The position numbers were made by a program, and so were the translations under genes. The notes below the pieces were generated by a model. That model made no database searches, was not told where the DNA came from, and was given only the letters and a program-made list of their open reading frames with translations. From positions 49,871 to 113,870 of the forward strand of contig CAJTZK010000011.1 in assembly GCA_910583785.1 (NCBI GenBank): a stretch of DNA of 64,000 nucleotides, read 5' to 3'. Positions 8,872 to 18,040 of the stretch are shown here, one piece after another (position 1 is the first letter of the stretch; every line of letters starts with the position of its first letter). Source of the DNA: an uncultured Oscillibacter sp. GTDB taxonomy: Bacteria > Bacillota > Clostridia > Oscillospirales > Oscillospiraceae.

Positions 8872-9140
8872 TGCCAAAATATGGAATTTTGCAAAAGCCC
8901 CTTTCAGGGGCTTTTGCCCGCTAACCTCCATTTTGCACAAAGTAAAATCCACATATCTGTCAAAACTCATGAATTTTTTGAAAATATACCAAAATGTTGC
9001 CTAACTTACGCCGACGGCTCATTTTCTAGCATTCAGATATATTTTATAAAATCCAGTCCATTTACAGGGCCCCTGGGGCAGTATTATGATTTTGTCAGAT
9101 TAAACGGCCCCAAATGAATTTGAAGCAGAGGAGTGGAGTT
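8872..9140. promoter_or_regulatory. Control region of the sugar-binding-protein operon with repeated CAAAAT/ATTTTG elements
   Basis: After a hairpin terminator (8891-8917) comes an AT-rich stretch. CAAAAT-N5-ATTTTG forms a dyad at 8875-8891; ATTTTGCA recurs at 8930-8937 and CCAAAAT at 8989-8995. A tract at about 9038-9055 (ATATTTTATAAAAT) could contain the -10 region. The repeats are candidate sites for the adjacent AraC regulator; that is inference. Confidence 0.45.
8891..8917 (+). terminator. Terminator after the AraC gene
   Basis: Stem GCAAAAGCCCC / GGGGCTTTTGC with a 5-nt loop (11 bp). It would separate the ATPase-AraC unit from the binding-protein operon, or give partial read-through. 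The downstream T-run is short. Confidence 0.6.
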
Positions 9141-10439
9141 ATGAAACGAATTCCCCGCGCCGCCGCCATCGCTCTGGCCCTCACGCTGCTGCTGAGCCTG
9201 TGCGGCTGCGGTGCCGCCGACGGCAAGACCCACCTGACCTTCCAAATTTGGGACGTCTACCAGCGGGACAGCATGGCCGCCATCTGCCAGGCCTACACGG
9301 CGAAAAACCCGGATGTGGTCATCGACGTGCAGGTCACCAGCTGGAACGAGTACTGGACCAAGCTGGAAGCCGCCGCCGAGTCCAACACCATGCCGGACAT
9401 CTTCTGGATGCACACGAACCAGATTCTCTACTACACGGAGTTCGGCAAGCTGGCGGACGTGACCAGCCTCTATGACGACGTGGACCCGGACTACTACGAG
9501 ACGCACTTCTCCGATATCTCCATCGGAAACGCCCAGGGCTTCGATGGCCGGATGTACGGCGTGCCCAAGGACAAGGACAACGTCGTCCTGTGTTATAACA
9601 AAGAGATGTTTGACGCCGCCGGGGTGGCCTACCCCGACGAGAACTGGACCTGGGACGACATGGTGAGTGCCTCGGAAAACATCCACGCCGCCACGGGCAA
9701 ATACGGCTTCATGGCCTATAACGACGACCAGATGGGCTATTGGAACTTCGTCTACCAGGCGGGAGGCTGCATCCTCAATGAGGACAACACCCAGGGCGGC
9801 TTTGACCGTGAGGGCACCCGAAAGGCCATGGACTTCTACATCGGCATGCAGAAGACCGACTGGTGCCCGGACCAGACCTACTTCGCCGAAACCACGCCTC
9901 AGACCGCCTTCTTCTCCGAGATGGGCGCCATGTTCCTGGAGGGCAACTGGAACCTTTGGAACGACATGACCAGCTTTCCCGACATGCAGGGCAAGTGGGA
10001 CATCGCCCGCCTTCCCAAGTGCCCCGACCCCGTCCAGGGGGACGGCCGGGCCACGATTTCCAACGGCCTGTGCTACTCCACCGCCGCCCATGGCAAGACC
10101 CGGGACACCGCCCTGGACGTCATCAAGTTCTTCGGCACCGAGGAAGCCCAGAACATCGCCAGCTCTTACGGCGCGGCCATCTCCGCCTACATCGGCACCG
10201 AACAGCCCTATTTCGACGCGTTCACGGACGCGGGTTACAGCCTGGACCTGGAGGTTCTCAACGACCAGTTTGCTTACGGCGTCCAGAGCGTCAACAACTC
10301 CGCCCGTCCCAAGTGGAAAGCCCCCGTGCTGGATGAGCTGAACAAAGTCTACAACGGCCAGCAGGATTTTGAGGCCGGAATGGACAATATCCAACGCATC
10401 ATCAACACCGAAACCGCCAAAAAACTGGCGGACGCGTGA
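9141..10439 (+). CDS. Sugar ABC transporter substrate-binding lipoprotein (CUT1)
   Basis: 432 residues. Signal peptide with basic N-terminus (MKRIPR), hydrophobic core and lipobox LCGC with lipid-modified Cys23. The mature part shows the extracellular solute-binding type 1 pattern: FQIWDVYQRDSMAAICQAY, PDIFWMHTNQILYYTEFGKL, MYGVPKDKDNVVLCYNKEMF and NWTWDDMVSASENI. It would capture an oligosaccharide outside the membrane and deliver it to the two permeases that follow, with 14-nt and 12-nt gaps. The ATG at 9141 is preferred over an in-frame upstream codon because the signal peptide begins there. Confidence 0.92.
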   Translation: MKRIPRAAAIALALTLLLSLCGCGAADGKTHLTFQIWDVYQRDSMAAICQAYTAKNPDVVIDVQVTSWNEYWTKLEAAAESNTMPDIFWMHTNQILYYTEFGKLADVTSLYDDVDPDYYETHFSDISIGNAQGFDGRMYGVPKDKDNVVLCYNKEMFDAAGVAYPDENWTWDDMVSASENIHAATGKYGFMAYNDDQMGYWNFVYQAGGCILNEDNTQGGFDREGTRKAMDFYIGMQKTDWCPDQTYFAETTPQTAFFSEMGAMFLEGNWNLWNDMTSFPDMQGKWDIARLPKCPDPVQGDGRATISNGLCYSTAAHGKTRDTALDVIKFFGTEEAQNIASSYGAAISAYIGTEQPYFDAFTDAGYSLDLEVLNDQFAYGVQSVNNSARPKWKAPVLDELNKVYNGQQDFEAGMDNIQRIINTETAKKLADA

Positions 10440-10453
10440 GGGGAGGGTTTGCC

Positions 10454-11347
10454 GTGAACAAGGGATTGAAACTATCCGCCGCCGCCAAGCGGGAGCAGAA
10501 CTGGGCCTACATCATGGTGGCCCCCACCATTCTCGGCCTGGTGGTGCTGAACCTGTGGCCCTTCGTCCAGACGCTGTACACCAGCTTCTGTGAACACCTG
10601 GGCTTTGGCAATTACAAGTTCGTGGGCTTCCAGAACTACATCGACATCTTCCAGCGCCCGGAATTCTGGCGGGCTACTTGGAACACCATTTACTTCTGCA
10701 TCCTCACCGTGCCCCTGGGCCTGTTCCTGTCCCTCCTGGTGGCCATGCTGCTGAACGCGAAGGTCAAGGGCAAGGGCGCTTTCCGGACCATCTTCTTCCT
10801 GCCCATGGTCTGCGCCCCCGCCGCCGTCACCATGGTGTGGCGCTGGATCTTCAACGGCGAGTACGGCATCCTGAACCAGGCTATGGGGACCCACATCGGC
10901 TGGATTACGGAGCCCGGCGTGGTGATGATCGCCTGCGCCCTGGTGTCCATCTGGAGCAACATCGGCTACGACGCGGTGCTCCTCCTGGCGGGCCTCCAGA
11001 ACATCTCCAAATCCTATTACGAAGCGGCCAGCATCGACGGGGCCAGCAAGGTTACCCAGTTCTTCCACATCACCCTTCCCATGGTCTCCCCCACCCTGTT
11101 CGTGGTCATGATCATGCGGCTGATGGCCTCCGTGAAGGTATACGACCTCATTTACATGATGGTGGAGGACACAAACCCCGCCGTCACCAGCGTGCAGAGC
11201 CTCATGTACCTGTTCTACCGCGAGTCCTTTGTGGCTGGCAGCCGCGGCAGCGGCAGCGCCATTGTCATCTGGACCGTGCTTCTCATCGGCCTGGTGACGG
11301 TCATCCAGTTCCTCGGCCAGAAGAAGTGGGTCAACTACGACGTGTAA
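10454..11347 (+). CDS. Sugar ABC transporter permease (MalF/UgpA type)
   Basis: 297 residues with about six membrane segments, beginning after a cytoplasmic N-terminus (WAYIMVAPTILGLVVLNLWP). The EAA loop for ATPase contact is present (YYEAASIDGASKVTQFFHIT). A GTG start at 10454 is set by GGGGAGGG upstream. It lies 14 nt after the binding-protein gene and 12 nt before the second permease, forming a canonical CUT1 heterodimer. Confidence 0.92.
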   Translation: MNKGLKLSAAAKREQNWAYIMVAPTILGLVVLNLWPFVQTLYTSFCEHLGFGNYKFVGFQNYIDIFQRPEFWRATWNTIYFCILTVPLGLFLSLLVAMLLNAKVKGKGAFRTIFFLPMVCAPAAVTMVWRWIFNGEYGILNQAMGTHIGWITEPGVVMIACALVSIWSNIGYDAVLLLAGLQNISKSYYEAASIDGASKVTQFFHITLPMVSPTLFVVMIMRLMASVKVYDLIYMMVEDTNPAVTSVQSLMYLFYRESFVAGSRGSGSAIVIWTVLLIGLVTVIQFLGQKKWVNYDV

Positions 11348-11359
11348 GGAGGGGACGAC

Positions 11360-12202
11360 ATGAAAACCACCGCTTCTCTCACCCGGAGCAAACGGATCAC
11401 CACCTTCCTGACCTACGCCGCCCTGATTCTGGGTTCCGTCATTATGATCTTCCCCTTTGTGTGGATGATCCTCACCAGCTCTAAGACCATTCCCGAGAGC
11501 CTGGCCATCCCGCCCACCATTTTCCCCAAGGAGCTAATCCTGAGCAACTTCCAGGACGCTATGGAGAGCCTGCCCTTCCTGAACCTGTACTGGAACACGG
11601 CGCTGATGATCGTCTTCCGGGTGCTCTGCGCCATCGTGTTCAGCTCCATGGCGGGCTACGCCTTCGCCAAGCTGAACTTCAAGGGCAAGAACTTCCTCTT
11701 CGGCATCGTGCTGGTCCAGATGTCCCTGCCCAGCCAGATTTTCATCATTCCCCAGTACCAGATGGTGGCCCACATGGGCCTGGCCAATACGATCTTCGCC
11801 CTGGTCTTCCCGGGCCTGGTCAGCGCCTTTGGCGTGTTCTTCCTGCGCCAGACCTACATGGGCATCCCCAATGAAATCGGCGAGGCCGCCTACTTAGACG
11901 GCTGCAACCAGTGGCAGACCTTCACCAAAGTCATGTTCCCCCTGACGGGCACCAGCGTGGCGGCCCTGACCATCTTTACCGCCGTGTTCGCCTACAGCGA
12001 CCTGATGTGGCCCCTGGTGGTGAACTCCGATTTGAAGATGATGACCCTCAGCTCGGGTCTTGCGACCCTGCGGGGCCAGTTCACCACCAACTTCCCGGTG
12101 CTGATGGCGGGCTCTTTGCTGGCCATGCTGCCCATGGTGATCCTGTACCTGATCTTCCAGCGCCAGTTCATTGAGGGCATCGCCTCCACTGGCGGCAAGT
12201 AA
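11360..12202 (+). CDS. Sugar ABC transporter permease (MalG/UgpE type)
   Basis: 280 residues with about six TM segments. The family motif FPFVWMILTSSKTIPE near the N-terminus and the EAA loop (GEAAYLDGCNQWQTFTKVMF) mark the second CUT1 permease; the C-terminus ends QRQFIEGIASTGGK, a typical UgpE/MalG tail. AAGGAGGGG precedes the ATG. A strong terminator follows at 12265, closing the operon before the alpha-galactosidase gene, which has its own promoter. Confidence 0.93.
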   Translation: MKTTASLTRSKRITTFLTYAALILGSVIMIFPFVWMILTSSKTIPESLAIPPTIFPKELILSNFQDAMESLPFLNLYWNTALMIVFRVLCAIVFSSMAGYAFAKLNFKGKNFLFGIVLVQMSLPSQIFIIPQYQMVAHMGLANTIFALVFPGLVSAFGVFFLRQTYMGIPNEIGEAAYLDGCNQWQTFTKVMFPLTGTSVAALTIFTAVFAYSDLMWPLVVNSDLKMMTLSSGLATLRGQFTTNFPVLMAGSLLAMLPMVILYLIFQRQFIEGIASTGGK

Positions 12203-12264
12203 TTTTGGAAAAAGGCGTCACGAAGTGGACGGCCTTCTTCATACATCATCCACCTTTCTTCCAC

Positions 12265-12296
12265 ACAGCCCCGGCGGTTTATTTCGCCGGGGCTGT
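12265..12296 (+). terminator. Terminator closing the sugar ABC operon
   Basis: A perfect 12-bp stem (ACAGCCCCGGCG and complement) with an 8-nt loop, 62 nt after the permease stop. The T-run is weak. Confidence 0.7.
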
Positions 12297-12351
12297 ACCT
12301 TTCACCAAATTTCAAATGGGACGGCGGCAAAAATTTGTCGAGTTCCGGCAC

Positions 12352-12380
12352 TTGCTTCCCGGGCAAAACGCGCATACAAT
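12352..12380 (+). promoter_or_regulatory. Promoter of the alpha-galactosidase gene
   Basis: TTGCTT, 17 nt, TACAAT, 50 nt upstream of the ATG. Just upstream, CAAATTT and AAATTTG (about 12306 and 12331) form a loose dyad that could be a regulator site. Confidence 0.5.
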
Positions 12381-12430
12381 TGCCGCAGTTCCATTCCGCG
12401 AAAACACATGGCCATAGTGAGGACATACTT

Positions 12431-14605
12431 ATGATACGTTGCGACAACGGTCTTTTCACCCTGCACACGAAACACACCACCTACCAGATGAAGGCGGGCG
12501 CACACGGCGTCCTGCTCCACACCTACTACGGCCCCCGGGTGGAGGGCTGCGACCTGTCCTACCGCATCCGGTACGTGGACCGGGGCTTCTCCCCCGTCCC
12601 GGAGGAGGCAGGCCGGGACCGGACCTTCTCCCTGGACGTGCTCCCCCAGGAGTACTCCGCCTGCGGCATGGGGGACTTCCGCCTTCCCGCCCTGGACCTG
12701 GAGCTGCCCAACGGCAGCCGCGGCGCAGACCTCCGGTACAAGTCCTTCCGGGTAGAAGAGGGAAAGTACGCCCTGGAGGGCCTCCCCGCTTTCCGGGGCG
12801 GGGAGGGCGAAACCCTGGTAGTGGTCCTGGAGGACGCCGCCGGCGGGCTGGACGTGGAACTCTATTACGGCGTGCTGGAGGACTATGATATCATCACCCG
12901 GGCCGTCAAGCTCTTCAACCGGGGCGGACAGGCCGTCAAAATCCGCCAGGCCGCTTCCCTCTGCCTGGACTTCCAGCGGGGAGACCTTGACCTCATCACC
13001 TTTGACGGCAAGCACGTTCTGGAGCGCAGCCCCAGCCGGGGGCCCCTGCTCCCCGGCGTGCGGAGCGCGGGCAGCGTCCGGGGCAGCTCCAGCCACCAGC
13101 ACAACCCCTTTGTCATCCTCTGTGAACACAGCGCCGGAGAAGACCACGGCCTCTGCTACGCCGCCTGCCTCCTCTACAGCGGCAATTTCCAGGCGGCGGC
13201 GGAACGGTCCCAGTTTGAGAACATCCGCCTCACCCTGGGCATCCATCCCTGGCACTTCTGCTGGACCCTCGCTCCTGGAGAGGGCTTTACTACCCCGGAA
13301 GCGGCCCTCTGCTGCAGCAAAGACGGCCTGGCCCCCTTGAGCCACCGGCTGCACCGGGCCATCCGGGAACGGCTCATCCGGGACCCCTGGGCGGGGCAGC
13401 CCCGGCCTGTTCTCCTCAACAACTGGGAAGCCACCATGTTCGATTTTGACGCGGACCGCCTGGCCTCCATCGCCAAAAGCGCCGCCCCTATGGGCATCGG
13501 CCTCTTCGTCATGGACGACGGCTGGTTCGGGGAGCGAAACAGCGACCTGGCGGGTCTGGGAGACTGGACCGTCAACGAAGAAAAGCTCCCCGGCGGGCTG
13601 GAAGCCCTGGTTCCCCGCATCCAGTCCCAGGGCATGAAGTTCGGCCTCTGGATCGAGCCGGAGATGGTCAATGAGGACAGCGGGCTCTACCGGGCCCACC
13701 CGGACTGGGTCCTCCAAATTCCCGGCCGGGGCAAAGTCCGCAGCCGCCACCAGCTGGCGCTGGACTTCTCCCGCCAGGAGGTCCGGGACCATGTCTACGG
13801 CGCTTTAAAAACCGTGCTCTCCAGCGCGGACATCTCCTATGTCAAATGGGACGTGAACCGGAGCCTGGCCGCCGTCTGGTCCGCCGCCCTTCCGGCGGAA
13901 CGGCAGGGAGAGGCCTACCACCGCTACGTCCTGGGCGTGTACGGCATGCTGGAGCGGATGCGCCGGGACTTCCCCCATATGCTCATCGAGGGGTGCAGCG
14001 GGGGCGGCGGGCGTTTTGACGCCGGGATGCTGTACTACACCCCGCAAATCTGGTGCAGCGACAACACCGATGCCATCGACCGCCTCCGCATCCAGTACGG
14101 CACCTCCTTCTGTTACCCAGTTTGTACCATGGGGGCCCACGTCTCCGCCGTGCCCAACGCCCAGACGGGCCGCTCCGTCTCCATGGAGACCCGGGGCGTA
14201 GCGGCCATGCACGGGACCTTCGGCTATGAAATGGACCCCTCCCGGATTACCCCGGAGGAGCGGGAGGTCATCCGCCGCCAGGTGGCCTTTTTCAAGGAGC
14301 ATCAGGCCCTCATCCTCCAGGGGGACTACTACCGCCTCAGCGACCCCTTCCAAAACGGGCCCTTCACCGCCTGGGAGCAGGTCTCCCCCGACAAGCGGGA
14401 GGCCCTGGTCTCCGTCGTCTCCGGTCAAATCCAAGGGGGGCCGCCCCTTTGGAACCTGCGGCTCAAAGGCCTGGACCCGGACCTCCGCTACCAGGTCAAC
14501 GGCGGGGGCAGCTACCCCGGCGGCGCGCTGATGGAAGCGGGCTGGCCCCTGCCCCTGCCCTGGGGGGATTACCAGTCCTGGCAGTTCTATCTCTCGGCGC
14601 TGTGA
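12431..14605 (+). CDS. Alpha-galactosidase, glycoside hydrolase family 36
   Basis: A 724-residue cytoplasmic enzyme releasing terminal alpha-1,6-galactose from melibiose, raffinose or related sugars. Catalytic nucleophile Asp474 is in YVKWDVNRS and acid/base Asp544 is in CSDNTDA; the 70-residue spacing is that of characterised GH36 tetrameric enzymes. Also seen are FVMDDGWFGERN, GLWIEPEMVNEDS and EGCSGGGGRFDAGML. An N-terminal beta-supersandwich and a short C-terminal beta domain complete the family architecture. There is no signal peptide, so sugars must be imported, fitting the adjacent ABC transporter. The start at 12431 has a GAGG upstream. Confidence 0.93.
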   Translation: MIRCDNGLFTLHTKHTTYQMKAGAHGVLLHTYYGPRVEGCDLSYRIRYVDRGFSPVPEEAGRDRTFSLDVLPQEYSACGMGDFRLPALDLELPNGSRGADLRYKSFRVEEGKYALEGLPAFRGGEGETLVVVLEDAAGGLDVELYYGVLEDYDIITRAVKLFNRGGQAVKIRQAASLCLDFQRGDLDLITFDGKHVLERSPSRGPLLPGVRSAGSVRGSSSHQHNPFVILCEHSAGEDHGLCYAACLLYSGNFQAAAERSQFENIRLTLGIHPWHFCWTLAPGEGFTTPEAALCCSKDGLAPLSHRLHRAIRERLIRDPWAGQPRPVLLNNWEATMFDFDADRLASIAKSAAPMGIGLFVMDDGWFGERNSDLAGLGDWTVNEEKLPGGLEALVPRIQSQGMKFGLWIEPEMVNEDSGLYRAHPDWVLQIPGRGKVRSRHQLALDFSRQEVRDHVYGALKTVLSSADISYVKWDVNRSLAAVWSAALPAERQGEAYHRYVLGVYGMLERMRRDFPHMLIEGCSGGGGRFDAGMLYYTPQIWCSDNTDAIDRLRIQYGTSFCYPVCTMGAHVSAVPNAQTGRSVSMETRGVAAMHGTFGYEMDPSRITPEEREVIRRQVAFFKEHQALILQGDYYRLSDPFQNGPFTAWEQVSPDKREALVSVVSGQIQGGPPLWNLRLKGLDPDLRYQVNGGGSYPGGALMEAGWPLPLPWGDYQSWQFYLSAL

Positions 14606-14609
14606 GGGC

Positions 14610-14642
14610 AAAAAAAGTGGCCGCGGAAGCGGTCACTTTTTT
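14610..14642. terminator. Bidirectional terminator between alpha-galactosidase and AraC genes
   Basis: A-run, GTGGCCGC / GCGGTCAC stem with a 4-nt loop, then a T-run, so usable from both sides. It overlaps the stop codon of the convergent AraC gene. Confidence 0.85.
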
Positions 14643-15508
14643 CCTGCCTGGCGGATTTGGTTCTGCGCCCGCCATTCCCTGGGGGAGACGCCGTACCGTT
14701 TCTTAAACGCCCGGGAGAAGTGGAGCTGGTTGGGATAGCCGCAGCGGGCGGCAATATCCCCAATAGCCCTCCGGGTCCCTTTCATCAGGTCGGCGGCCTT
14801 GGCCAGCCGCAGGCGGATCAGGAACTCCTGGGGCGGGCAGCCCATGCTGTCCCGGAAGAGCTTGCTGAAATAACTCCGGTTCAGCTTGCACACATCCGCC
14901 AGCTCCTCCACGCTGAGCTCCCGCTGGTAGTTGTGCTCCATATAGTTGATGGCCTCCTGGATATAGAAGTCCTTGAGCTGGACGCCCCGGAGGGCCCGGC
15001 GGGTGGAAGAGGACCGGATCAGCAGGTCCACGAACAAAAACAGCAGTCCCGTTAAGTGGAGCGGCGAGGCGTCGGAGTGGTCCGCCATGTAGAGCATGAT
15101 ATCCCGCATCTTCTGCCCCTCGGCGGCGCTCTGGGGGCGGTAGATGGCTTGGGAGGAGTCCAGCCCGGCGCTCTCCATGTACTCCGGCACCCGGAGGCCG
15201 TCAAACTCCAGCCAGACATACTTCCAGGGCTGGTCCTTGTCCGCCACGTAAGTGCTGATCTGCCCGGGGCAGATCAAAAAGCCCTGGTCTGGCCCCAGCC
15301 TGTAGTCCCGGCGCACACCGGAGGCGTCCGTGGCGTCCAGGCGCCCCTGGCCGGAGATCACATAGTGGAACAGGTAGTGGTTCCGCACATAAGGGCCAAA
15401 GGAGTGCAGGGGCGCGCACCGCTCCCAGCCGTACTGGTAGAGCCGTAGGTCCAGAAAGTTCTCGTTAGGGAAAACGGAAAAGGAGTAATCCTCCACTGGG
15501 GCCCACAT
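14633..15508 (-). CDS. AraC-family transcriptional regulator (MsmR/MelR-like)
   Basis: 291 residues with an N-terminal cupin sensor (residues 10-140, including HYVISGQGRLDA, FLICPGQISTYVAD and WKYVWLEFDG, typical of MsmR-type sugar regulators). The C-terminal AraC HTH pair contains SVEELADVCKLNRSYFSKLF and IGDIAARCGYPNQLHFSRAF. It is convergent with the GH36 gene and is a good candidate to control it. The start is uncertain: the ATG at 15508 has AGAAAGG directly abutting it, and a GTG at 15496 would be better spaced from the same sequence. A TTG further upstream lies in the promoter. Confidence 0.87.
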   Translation of the reverse strand: MWAPVEDYSFSVFPNENFLDLRLYQYGWERCAPLHSFGPYVRNHYLFHYVISGQGRLDATDASGVRRDYRLGPDQGFLICPGQISTYVADKDQPWKYVWLEFDGLRVPEYMESAGLDSSQAIYRPQSAAEGQKMRDIMLYMADHSDASPLHLTGLLFLFVDLLIRSSSTRRALRGVQLKDFYIQEAINYMEHNYQRELSVEELADVCKLNRSYFSKLFRDSMGCPPQEFLIRLRLAKAADLMKGTRRAIGDIAARCGYPNQLHFSRAFKKRYGVSPREWRAQNQIRQAGKK

Positions 15509-15540
15509 CCTTTCTTGCCGCTGGGATGATTTTGGAATGG

Positions 15541-15569
15541 ATTGTATCACAATTTCCCCAAAAAGCCAA
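15541..15569 (-). promoter_or_regulatory. Promoter of the second AraC gene
   Basis: Minus strand: TTGGCT, 17 nt, TACAAT, with a TGTGA extension before the -10. It lies 33 nt upstream of the proposed ATG. Confidence 0.55.
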
Positions 15570-15591
15570 GACAAACAGTGAAATTTCAGAA

Positions 15592-15620
15592 TTGTTTTTC
15601 CTGCCGTTCCTCTGTATAAT
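15592..15620 (+). promoter_or_regulatory. Promoter of the clostripain-family gene
   Basis: TTGTTT, 17 nt, TATAAT (perfect -10), 63 nt upstream of the ATG at 15683. Confidence 0.65.
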
Positions 15621-15682
15621 AAGGGGGCAGTTCATACTTCCGGCGGCCCGCCGGAAAAACCGACACAAAGGAAGTGTTCTTT

Positions 15683-18019
15683 ATGGATAGACCCAGAGGC
15701 CGGGAAAAGCACGTCTCCGGCCCGGCAAAGAACGTAGAAAAGCGGGGCTCCGGCCTCGGCTCCGGCCCGGTGGGTTCCGGCCGGGGCGGCGGACAGAGCT
15801 CCAGCGGCTCCCGCAGCGGCGGAGGCCAGCGTTCCGGCGGCGGGATGATGAAAATCATTCTCCTTCTGGCGGTGCTGCTGCTGGGCGGAGGCGGCAGCCT
15901 GGGGACCCTCCTGGGCGGCGGGGTCCCCTCCACTCCTGCCAGCCAAGCCAGCCCCTCCAGCCAGCCTGGCGGAGCGGACCTCAGCGCCCTGTTTGGCAGC
16001 CTGGGAGGCGGCAGCGTCTCCAGCGGCTGGGAAGCGCCCGCCAACACCGGGCGGCTGGACGAAACCGTGGCCCCGGAAGCCCGGGAGAAGTACGTCCAGC
16101 CCCTGGGCGGCGGCCGGGATACCGTCACCCTCATGGTCTACATGTGCGGCACGGACCTGGAATCCCGCAGCGGCATGGGCACCGCCGACCTCCAGGAGAT
16201 GCTGGCGGCGGACCTGGGCGGAAATGTGAATCTGCTGGTGTACACCGGAGGCTGCTCCGGCTGGCGGAACAACCAGGTCAGCAGCAAGACCAACCAGATA
16301 TGGCAGGTGAAGAATGGGAAGCTGGCCTGCCTGGAAAAGGACCTGGGAGCCGTTTCCATGACCGACCCCTCCACCCTGTACGGCTATATCCGCTGGTGTG
16401 AGAAGAAGTTCCCCGCCAGCCGGTACGGCCTCATCCTCTGGGACCACGGCGGAGGGTCCGTCAGCGGCTACGGCTACGACGAGAAGTTCGCCTCCACCGG
16501 GTCCATGAGCCTCTCCGGCGTGGACCAGGCCCTGACAGACGCCAGGGTAAAGTTCGACTTTGTGGGCTTCGACGCCTGCCTCATGGCCACGGCGGAAACC
16601 GCCCTGATGCTGACGGAGCACGCCGACTATCTCATCGCCTCCGAGGAGACGGAACCCGGCGTGGGCTGGTACTACACGGACTGGCTCACGGCCCTGGGGA
16701 AGAACCCCTCCATGCCCACCATTGAGCTGGGTCAGCAAATCGTGGACAGCTTTGTGGAGACCTGCGCCCAGAAGTGCCGGGGCCAGCTGACCACGTTGTC
16801 CGTCATCGACCTAGCCGAGCTGGAGGCCACCCTGCCCCAGGCCCTGGCGGACTTCTCCCGGTCCACCTCCCGGATGATCGAGGCCAAGGAGTACCAGGCT
16901 GTCTCCAACGCCCGGAACGGAGCCCGGGAGTTCGCCCAGTCCAGCAAGATCGACCAGGTAGACCTGGTCCACCTGGCCAAGAACCTGGGCACCAAGGAGG
17001 GAACGGCCCTGGCGGAGGCCCTTCTGGGGGCGGTGAAGTACAACCGGACCTCCTCCAACATGACCAACGCCTACGGTATTTCCATCTACTTCCCCTACCG
17101 GAAGTCCTCCAGCGTGAATCAGGCGGTCTCCACCTACCAGGCCATCGGCCTGGACGACAGCTACAGCAAGTGCATCCGGGACTTCGCCTCCATCCAGCAG
17201 GCGGGCCAGGCGGGCTCCGGCGGCAGCGGCTCCCCCCTAGAGGCGCTGATGGGCCTCTCCGGCAACGGTTCCTCCTCCGGCGGCGCGGACGCGGTGGCCT
17301 CCCTGCTCCAGGCGGCCCTGGGCAGCGGCTTCTTCTCCGGCCGCTCCCTGGACCTGGACAGCGTCTCTGAATATGTGGCGGACCACCGCTTCGCCGGGGA
17401 GTCCCTGGCCTGGGAGGCCGGAGCGGAGGGAACCCCGGTTCTCCGCCTCTCCGGGGACCAGTGGGAGCTGGTCCACTCCCTGGACCTGAACCTCTTCTAC
17501 GACGACGGGGAGGGCTACATTGACTTAGGGCTGGACAATGTCTTCGACTTCGACCAAGAGGGGAACCTTCTTGGAAACGTGGAAAAGACCTGGCTGGCGA
17601 TAAATGGACAGCCTGTGGCCTACTACCACGAGAGCACCGTGGACGAGGGGGAGCACTACGCCATCACCGGATACGTGCCCGTGCTCCACAACGGCCATCG
17701 GGCAGAGCTGCTGCTGGCCTTTGACGATGAGAACCCCTACGGCTACGTCACCGGCGTCCGGGCCGTCTACAGCGAGGGCGAAACCGGGACCGTCGCCAAG
17801 AGCGGTTCCGCCCTCCAGGAGGGGGATACCCTGGAATTCCTCTGCGACTTCTACGGCTACGACGGTACATACCAGGACAGCTACTTCCTGGGGGACCCCC
17901 TGACGGTTCCCGCGGAGGGCCTGGCCATCTCCGACGTGCCCCTGGAGGGAGAGGTCCGGGCCACCTACCGGTTCACGGACCTTTACCAGCAGAGCTGGTG
18001 GACCCCGCCCCTTCCCTAA
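15683..18019 (+). CDS. Membrane-anchored clostripain-family (C11) cysteine peptidase
   Basis: 778 residues. A disordered Gly/Ser/Arg-rich cytoplasmic head (1-55) precedes one TM (about 57-75) and a Ser/Pro/Gly linker. The C11 caspase-fold domain (about 145-500) starts VTLMVYMCGTDLESRSG. The catalytic dyad is His255 in LILWDHGGG and Cys299 in FDACLMA. The remaining 250 residues form a beta-rich C-terminal region of unknown role. AAGGAAG supports the ATG at 15683. Family members cleave after Arg or Lys and self-process. The type II membrane topology suggests a protease displayed at the cell surface or, during sporulation, in the forespore membrane; the latter is speculation. Confidence 0.88.
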   Translation: MDRPRGREKHVSGPAKNVEKRGSGLGSGPVGSGRGGGQSSSGSRSGGGQRSGGGMMKIILLLAVLLLGGGGSLGTLLGGGVPSTPASQASPSSQPGGADLSALFGSLGGGSVSSGWEAPANTGRLDETVAPEAREKYVQPLGGGRDTVTLMVYMCGTDLESRSGMGTADLQEMLAADLGGNVNLLVYTGGCSGWRNNQVSSKTNQIWQVKNGKLACLEKDLGAVSMTDPSTLYGYIRWCEKKFPASRYGLILWDHGGGSVSGYGYDEKFASTGSMSLSGVDQALTDARVKFDFVGFDACLMATAETALMLTEHADYLIASEETEPGVGWYYTDWLTALGKNPSMPTIELGQQIVDSFVETCAQKCRGQLTTLSVIDLAELEATLPQALADFSRSTSRMIEAKEYQAVSNARNGAREFAQSSKIDQVDLVHLAKNLGTKEGTALAEALLGAVKYNRTSSNMTNAYGISIYFPYRKSSSVNQAVSTYQAIGLDDSYSKCIRDFASIQQAGQAGSGGSGSPLEALMGLSGNGSSSGGADAVASLLQAALGSGFFSGRSLDLDSVSEYVADHRFAGESLAWEAGAEGTPVLRLSGDQWELVHSLDLNLFYDDGEGYIDLGLDNVFDFDQEGNLLGNVEKTWLAINGQPVAYYHESTVDEGEHYAITGYVPVLHNGHRAELLLAFDDENPYGYVTGVRAVYSEGETGTVAKSGSALQEGDTLEFLCDFYGYDGTYQDSYFLGDPLTVPAEGLAISDVPLEGEVRATYRFTDLYQQSWWTPPLP

Positions 18020-18040
18020 AGGTTTCCCTTAAAACTAAAA

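Noticed and set aside
15574..15574. TTG start for the second AraC gene
   Set aside because: It would place the coding sequence over the -35/-10 promoter at 15541-15569 and has no RBS.
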